Below are positions 59,558 to 64,000 of a stretch of 64,000 nucleotides of DNA, piece after piece. Under the pieces are notes generated by a model. The model had not been told where the DNA came from, did not search any database, and saw only the letters and a list, made by a program, of their open reading frames with translations. This DNA is from Anaeromyxobacter dehalogenans 2CP-C (GTDB lineage: Bacteria; Myxococcota; Myxococcia; Myxococcales; Anaeromyxobacteraceae): contig NC_007760.1 of assembly GCF_000013385.1 (NCBI RefSeq), forward strand, positions 2,047,001 through 2,111,000. Reading direction: 5' to 3'. How positions within the stretch are numbered: the first letter of the stretch is position 1; each line of letters starts with the position of its first letter. The position numbers and the translations under genes were made by a program.

Positions 59558-60076
59558 ATGGAACTCCAAGACGTGAAGGGTCTTGAGGCGGTACTGAAGG
59601 CGTTGGAGGGTCTCGAGTCGCCAGTGCAGGAGCGCATTCTGCGTTGGGCTGCAGAGAGCCTCGGACTCGCAAACCCGAGCAAGGCAACATCGAAGTCGGC
59701 GACGGCCGCCGAAGCAGAAGGCGACGCGAAGACTGCACTCGAGGGTTTCGAGACAGCCGCTGATGCTCTTGCCGCGTCTCATGCTGAGACTCAGGCCGAT
59801 CAGGTGCTTGTCGTTGCAGCCTTTCTGACGAAGAAGAACGGCAAGACGGAGCTAACCGCCCAGGAGATCAACACGGAACTGAAGAACCAAGGGCACGGGA
59901 TCGGGAGCATCAACAAGGTCATCGATACCTTGAAAGACCAGAAGCCGCAGTTGATGATTCAAACAAAGAAGAGCGGCAAGACCCAACAGGCGCGGAAGAA
60001 CTACAAGGTGACGGGAAAGGGCTTCGAGAAGGTGCAGAAGATGCTTAGCGCGTCGCCGGAGAACGGCGAGGAGTAG
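59558..60076 (+). CDS. Winged-helix cargo protein, first gene of two-gene module
   Basis: A 172-residue protein (ATG at 59558). The N-terminal 80 residues are helical, acidic and Ala-rich. Residues about 95-165 are a winged helix: LTAQEINTELKNQGHGIGSI, VIDTLKDQKPQLMIQTKKSG and ARKNYKVTGKGFEKVQKML. The same wording pattern occurs at the N-terminus of the next protein. GC content is lower than in the chromosome, consistent with recent transfer. The next gene begins two bases after this stop, so the two are co-translated. Anti-phage defence is a reasonable guess for cargo here. Confidence 0.65.
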   Translation: MELQDVKGLEAVLKALEGLESPVQERILRWAAESLGLANPSKATSKSATAAEAEGDAKTALEGFETAADALAASHAETQADQVLVVAAFLTKKNGKTELTAQEINTELKNQGHGIGSINKVIDTLKDQKPQLMIQTKKSGKTQQARKNYKVTGKGFEKVQKMLSASPENGEE

Positions 60077-60078
60077 CC

Positions 60079-60834
60079 GTGACTCTGGACGAGTTTGCGC
60101 GCCGCCTTGGCAGAAGGACACCCGCCCTAAATTCGACGCAACTCGCACTCAGCCTGCTTTGGTGGCGAGAGCGAAACGCAACTCATCCTGATGACCGCAC
60201 CGCATCTGCCGGCGACCTAGCCCGCGAACTGCAGCGACTAGGTCTTGGTGCCCCGAACTCCAGTCGACTCGGCAAGAGTCTCGCAAGTTCGCGGCTCACG
60301 CTCCGGACGAGCAAGAACTTTCGCCTTAAAACCGACGCTGCGCCGAAGATCGAAGCGATGCTCGCCGGGGTGCTGGAGCCGACTGCTCCGGAGGTGCCCG
60401 CCAGTGGCGAGTTCCTACCGGAAGACGTCTGGCGAGGCACACGCGGATACATTGAGGTTGTCTGCGAGCAACTCAATGGCTGCTACTTCGCCACCTACTA
60501 CGATGCCGCTAGCGTGATGGTTCGGCGTCTAGTGGAGACGCTGCTCATAGAGGCTTACGAGAAGCTCGGTCGTGAGGCCGAGATCAAGCGCGACGGAACG
60601 CTCTTCATGCTCGGGGACATCGTCGAGCGCGCCGTGAGTACTTCCGGACTGTCAACGCTGAGCCGCGACAGCAAGAAGGCGCTCAAAAGCGTCAAGGAAC
60701 TCGGCGACAGTTCCGCCCACAACCGCAGGTTCATCGCCCGGAAGCATGACCTCGATGACTTGCGATCCCCGCTTCGTCGCCTGGTGGATGACCTGATCGC
60801 GCTCGCGGACCTTCGGCGCGCCCGTCCAAAGTAG
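60079..60834 (+). CDS. Winged-helix plus HEPN/Abi-C-like cargo protein
   Basis: A 251-residue protein (GTG at 60079). Residues 10-95 form a winged helix much like that of the preceding protein (SAGDLARELQRLGLGAPNSS and LRTSKNFRLKTDAAPKIEAM). Residues 125-251 are helical and include VMVRRLVETLLIEAYEKLGR, VKELGDSSAHNRRFIARKHD and DLRSPLRRLVDDLIALADLR, the general order of abortive-infection C-terminal or DUF4145-like HEPN domains with the conserved His in GDSSAH. Many such proteins are RNases of defence systems. It ends the element before attR. Confidence 0.65.
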   Translation: MTLDEFARRLGRRTPALNSTQLALSLLWWRERNATHPDDRTASAGDLARELQRLGLGAPNSSRLGKSLASSRLTLRTSKNFRLKTDAAPKIEAMLAGVLEPTAPEVPASGEFLPEDVWRGTRGYIEVVCEQLNGCYFATYYDAASVMVRRLVETLLIEAYEKLGREAEIKRDGTLFMLGDIVERAVSTSGLSTLSRDSKKALKSVKELGDSSAHNRRFIARKHDLDDLRSPLRRLVDDLIALADLRRARPK

Positions 60835-60874
60835 CGGGACTCGTCGGCCTCCGAGTGTCAGCAGGCAATGGGCA

Positions 60875-60899
60875 CTTCGTTACGTAGCGGTTACGTAAC
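60875..60899. promoter_or_regulatory. Candidate integrase arm-type site, right
   Basis: A 25-base segment with CGTTACG and GTTACGTAAC, equal to 50703-50727 at 23 of 25 positions and in the same orientation, 95 bases inside attR. Likely an integrase or excisionase binding site. Confidence 0.5.
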
Positions 60900-60994
60900 G
60901 CCCCCGGCCGGGCGCGGCCAGCCACGGCCACAAAAGCACGTCACGACGGGCCCTTGGACGCGTCCCCGCGTACTCCGGACCCCATCTACAGTGC

Positions 60995-61038
60995 CTCATA
61001 ATCCCTAGGTCGGGAGTTCGATTCTCCCCCTCACCACT
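60995..61038. repeat. attR: 44-bp direct repeat of the tRNA-Met 3' part
   Basis: Perfect copy of 50592-50635, forming the right end of the element. The tRNA 5' half is missing here, so it is not a functional tRNA. Confidence 0.9.
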
Positions 61039-61169
61039 CTCAGTTCCGCAGCAAAGCCCCGAACATCACAAGCCTTTCTCCTCGAATGAGCATCGACGAG
61101 GGTTGACGAGGCTTGCCTGCCGCGGGTGCTCGGTTGTCCGCCGGTTCGCGCGATCGAGTAGCGCACCGC

Positions 61170-62618
61170 CTACACGAGGATCTGCGTAGGGAACGCCTCG
61201 GGCGTCGGAGGCGGCATCGGCGCGGCAGCACCGGCTTCCGCTCCGCTCTTGGGCGCGGCTGCCGGTGCCATGGCCGCTCTTCGAATCGAGATCGTCTCCC
61301 GGTACTCGCGGGCCTCGGTCACCTTCGTGAACTCGATCGCGAGGTTCTGCTTGCGCGCGAACTCCTCGATCTCGTCAAGGGAGACGTTGAAGAACTCGCG
61401 GCGCAAGTTCACCAGATTCACGCGCCGATCGGCGAAAGCCTTGTGGAAGGCGTTCTCAAGCCCCGGTGCGTCCTCGGAGTAGATCATCGCGTGAACGTCG
61501 AAGTCGAACGGCACCGAGGCGTCGCTCAACTCGTACACCCGGTCGAGCGGGTCGAGTCGTCTCGTCATGCCGATCTTGAAGGTCTTGTCGCCGAATGAGC
61601 CGACATTCGAGATCACGTAGACGTGGCCGCTCTTCGTAAGTTGCGCCATCGAGGTCGCCTTCTGCATCTTGGCGTGCGCCTCTGAGAGCCTCTGCTCAAG
61701 CTCAGCCATCTTCGCGTTCGCCTTCGCCAGTTCTTCGCCCTTGGCTTTCTCGACCTCGGCGCGGGCCTTTGCGAGCGCCTTCTCGAATCTCGTCTCCTCG
61801 GCCGCCGCTTCCTGCTGTGCGCGCTCGGCCTCCCGGAGTGCCTTCTCCTCGTCGCGCATCTGCTCGCGGATGCGGCGCTGCTCCTCCTTCTCTTCGTGTT
61901 TCTTCAACTCGTATTCATAGGTGAGGCGCAGCTCGGCAAGCGCAAGCTCGACGAACTGCGGCGAGATCGAGCAACGCATCACCGTGCCGGTGTCGTTGAT
62001 GGCCGACGCACACTTGCGGATTCGCTCCTCCATCTTCGTGACGTTGTTCCACGTCACCTTCGCTACGGCAGCATCGACCTCGCCGTTGAAGGCCCTGAGC
62101 ATGAGCTTCGTCTGCTGCTTGACCATCCGCTTGCCGTCGCGCTCGCTGTTTCCGACAGTCCAAGTCGTTTCGCATGTGGCCGCGACCCCGCCCCGGATCA
62201 ACTCGCGCTTCTGCTCGTAGATGCTCGCAAGAGCGCCCTTGAACTGTTCGGAAGTCTCGAAGGTGTAGTGCGGCTTGTACAAGCCGAACGAGATGTCCTC
62301 CAAGGTCTCTTCGAGGAGGGTCACCTCCTGCTTGAGCCGCTGATACGTCGCGAACGCGCCTTGGTAGGTGCCATTCAGCTCAGCCCTCCTCTTCTGCTCG
62401 GCTGCGGTGAACTGGTCCCTCTCCGCGATCAGGTTTGCGATGCTCTGCCGCACTCCCGCGACGTGTGCCTCAACATCGATGATTGCCGAGTACCTCTGAA
62501 GTTGCTGCTCGACGTCGGCGCGGCGCGAAGACTCGCCGCGCCACTTGAGCAGGAACACCACCGCGGCAGCGAGGACAGCGAGAAGGCAAGCCGCAACCGC
62601 CGCAAGCAGCACAGTCAT
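61170..62618 (-). CDS. DUF4041/T5orf172-like membrane-anchored GIY-YIG protein
   Basis: A 482-residue protein. The ATG at 62618 begins an N-terminal membrane helix (MTVLLAAVAACLLAVLAAAV). Residues about 35-220 match the DUF4041 region (RLKQEVTLLEETLEDISFGL; YKPHYTFETSEQFKGALASI). A long Glu/Ala-rich coiled coil follows. Residues 350-440 are T5orf172, a GIY-YIG-like nuclease (SGHVYVISNVGSFGDKTFKI, HKAFADRRVNLVNLRREFF). Phage and defence-island genes often have this order. It lies 132 bases outside attR, perhaps part of a second island in the same locus. Its target is unknown. Confidence 0.78.
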   Translation of the reverse strand: MTVLLAAVAACLLAVLAAAVVFLLKWRGESSRRADVEQQLQRYSAIIDVEAHVAGVRQSIANLIAERDQFTAAEQKRRAELNGTYQGAFATYQRLKQEVTLLEETLEDISFGLYKPHYTFETSEQFKGALASIYEQKRELIRGGVAATCETTWTVGNSERDGKRMVKQQTKLMLRAFNGEVDAAVAKVTWNNVTKMEERIRKCASAINDTGTVMRCSISPQFVELALAELRLTYEYELKKHEEKEEQRRIREQMRDEEKALREAERAQQEAAAEETRFEKALAKARAEVEKAKGEELAKANAKMAELEQRLSEAHAKMQKATSMAQLTKSGHVYVISNVGSFGDKTFKIGMTRRLDPLDRVYELSDASVPFDFDVHAMIYSEDAPGLENAFHKAFADRRVNLVNLRREFFNVSLDEIEEFARKQNLAIEFTKVTEAREYRETISIRRAAMAPAAAPKSGAEAGAAAPMPPPTPEAFPTQILV

Positions 62619-63322
62619 GTAGGCGTCCTCGGATTGTGATCCACGGGGCACGCATCGTACCGCGGCCGCGGACACTCAGCATACCAAGAGTGCACCCCAT
62701 CGACCGTGCGCGCGTTGCAGAGATCGGCCAAGGAGATCACGATCTTTCTGTGCCGGACACCCGCTTCGACTCTCTCATCGACGCGCGTCTGCCTGTGCCG
62801 GGTTCGCGGGACAGAATTTGGCGCCTCCTCGGAAGGCGCTGCGACCCCCAGTTCTCCTCGCGGCCTGGGATACGCCCTGGTCTTGAAGCTCGCCCGGTTT
62901 CACGCGCAGATCGGCTTCGCAGCCGCGCATGGGGAGCTTGACCGCGTGGATCGCTTCCTACCGTCCTTGCCGCCGAAGCGTTGCACCGCGTCCCGGAAGC
63001 TCGACAGGGTAGCCTGCCCCCGGAGCCGCCCTGGATGCTCTCGTGATCCCGTGCCCGCGGCCTTCGGCGTTCGGGTCCTCATCCATTCCTCGGAGGAGGC
63101 TCTCGGGTTCCCTCGGTGGATGAGCGCCTCGGGGTGGCGCGTGCGGATGGAGCCGGTGCGGGCGACGAACCCTACGCACTCGGCCGCGCGTGCGAAGAGG
63201 ACGATCTCGCGGGCCGACTCACCGCTGCCTACGTGACGTGGGCACGGGCGGCGCCCGTTCAGTGGAGCGACCGGGCGAGGCAGGAACGCTCCGATTGCTT
63301 CGTCCGCAGCGGCCCCGTCGCG
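62619..63322. other. 704-base stretch without convincing gene
   Basis: Open frames exist here (for example a plus frame at 62706-63236) but their amino-acid content, third-base use and mutual overlap look like chance. I see no tRNA, repeat or known motif. It may be decayed island DNA. Confidence 0.5.
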
Positions 63323-63605
63323 CTACGGATTGCCCCGGTTCTGCTCTTCAGCGACGGCGATGCCCGTACGGCCGTCGGCCGCGCCATCCTTGTTCGCGGC
63401 CCCATCCATCTCGCCGGCCGCGGCGCGGCTGGCGACGTAGTCGGGCACCTCCTCGGCAAGGCGGCTCGCCGCGGAGTTCCATCTGCCGCGCCGTGATGAG
63501 GATGCCCGCGAGCGGATCGGGTAGGTTCTTCGAGAACATCGCTTCCCGCGCATGGAGCAACGCATGCCATTTGGGCGAAACTGCTAGGAAGCCTTTCGCG
63601 AGCAA
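63323..63605 (-). pseudogene. Possible frameshifted small gene
   Basis: A minus-strand frame from TTG at 63605 gives a plausible protein up to LAGILITARQMELR, after which the neighbouring frame continues plausibly as NSAASRLAEEVPDYVASRAA to the stop at 63323. A one-base shift near 63495 would join them. It lies just after the gene cut at the right edge, on the same strand. It may be a broken gene, a sequencing error, or chance. Confidence 0.25.
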
Positions 63606-63650
63606 CTGGCGACGCGAACCGTTCGTCCCGGCGTTCCGCGGCCTGCATCG

Positions 63651-64000
63651 TTAAGTCAGGGATCCCTGTCCGAACACTCTTCCGTCGAGTGCCTCACGTA
63701 AGGCCGCGAATCGCTCCTGCGAGAGGATGTCGAACCCGCCGGTGAGCTCTTTGATGGCCTGCCGGGCGGTATCGACGCGACGTAGCATCGGGACGACCAC
63801 GCTGTCTGTCCGCTCTACGAACTGAACGACGTCATTGATGCTGGCGGGGACCTTGTAGCCCCTGTTCGAGCTGGCGAGGATGACGCCGACGTCTCGGAGC
63901 GGCGCGATCATCTTCGAGCGGATGTTGTGGGCGGAATGTGGTTCGACGCAGATCTCGGCGAGGTAGTCCTGGAGCGACCCCGTCGGCGTCCAGGCGTCCT
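63651..64000 (-). CDS. Partial CDS, C-terminal part; possibly DUF3800-like
   Basis: The minus-strand frame is open from the window edge (first complete codon ends at 63998) to the stop at 63651, 116 residues. An internal ATG at 63911 exists, but the frame continues upstream with DAWTPTGSLQDYLAEICVEP, so the gene starts outside the window. The end includes KMIAPLRDVGVILASSNRGY and VVQFVERTDSVVVPMLRRVD, which in wording resembles C-terminal parts of DUF3800 proteins. The assignment is weak. The gene belongs to the accessory region right of attR. Confidence 0.6.
   Translation of the reverse strand, partial: DAWTPTGSLQDYLAEICVEPHSAHNIRSKMIAPLRDVGVILASSNRGYKVPASINDVVQFVERTDSVVVPMLRRVDTARQAIKELTGGFDILSQERFAALREALDGRVFGQGSLT

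Larger units (their letters stand above)
50592..61038. mobile_element. Satellite-like integrated element in tRNA-Met with capsid gene
   Basis: About 10.4 kb between perfect 44-bp repeats. It carries an integrase next to attL, an excisionase-like protein, a primase-helicase, an iteron array, a possible TerS, a prohead protease-capsid fusion and cargo genes. No large terminase, portal or tail gene is present. Genes on the plus strand are compact and one minus-strand lipoprotein gene interrupts them. GC content is lower than the chromosome in places, mostly at 59.5-61.0 kb. I infer a satellite that needs a helper phage. Confidence 0.82.
60835..61169. other. Gene-free right end of the tRNA-Met element
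   Basis: The stretch between the cargo gene and the gene at 61170 (335 bases) holds the right arm-type site (60875-60899) and the right attachment repeat (60995-61038) only. The remaining bases show no coding pattern. Confidence 0.7.

Noticed and set aside
60995-61038. Second tRNA-Met
   Set aside because: Only the 3' part from the anticodon loop onward is present. The acceptor 5' strand and D-arm are missing.
63116-63496. Plus-strand gene of 126 residues
   Set aside because: Third-base use is moderately gene-like but competing minus-strand frames look equally plausible and no motif is seen.

Overview
The window is very GC-rich DNA with strong G/C bias at third codon positions. It carries eukaryote-like Ser/Thr kinases, an MJ0042-type zinc-ribbon/TPR protein, a two-subunit methylmalonyl-CoA mutase and a lipoate/2-oxoacid dehydrogenase operon. 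Together these suggest a myxobacterium (Myxococcota), most like Anaeromyxobacter. That placement is inference from gene content and composition, not from a search.

Layout. (1) 1-11847: an integrated element read almost entirely on the + strand. It holds small DNA-binding proteins, a primase-helicase, a compact inverted-repeat array that could be its origin (4160-4341), small unknown genes, a phage terminase small subunit, a ClpP-fold protease fused to a phage-type region, and a tyrosine integrase abutting a tRNA-Val(CAC) gene. Its left end lies outside the window, and no capsid, portal, tail or large-terminase gene is seen. (2) 11878-50559: chromosomal core with a truncated-lid Hsp70 operon, a UvrD/Rep helicase, an amidohydrolase, a glycosyltransferase, a ComEA-like protein, histidine ammonia-lyase, an Ask_Ect-like aspartate kinase, a secreted pentapeptide-repeat protein with an FHA partner, two Ser/Thr kinases around an OPT transporter, the minus-strand lipA-E1a-E1b-E2-tatD-tcdA-lpd-lipB/Nudix run, an HD-GYP regulator, moaA, a C45-type acyltransferase, and the split methylmalonyl-CoA mutase with a methyltransferase gene between its subunits. 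(3) 50560-61038: a second element in a tRNA-Met(CAT) gene, bounded by a perfect 44-bp direct repeat. It encodes an integrase, an excisionase-like protein, an NrS-1/D5-like primase-helicase, a nine-base iteron array, a possible small terminase, a lipoprotein, a prohead protease-major capsid fusion, and a two-gene cargo module with shared winged-helix segments and a HEPN-like C-terminus. (4) 61039-64000: further accessory DNA, with a DUF4041/T5orf172-like protein, a gene-poor decayed stretch, and the 3' part of a gene running off the right edge.

The two elements have different integrases and primases but the same plan: integrase at a tRNA, primase-helicase, and an inverted-repeat array directly 3' of it. 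One then carries a small terminase and the other a capsid gene, with no complete virion set. This is the plan expected of phage satellites that depend on a helper phage. The core genes look like ordinary housekeeping and signalling functions, the clearest cooperation being the lipoylation/2-oxoacid dehydrogenase operon, where lipoate synthesis, ligation and all dehydrogenase subunits are transcribed together.
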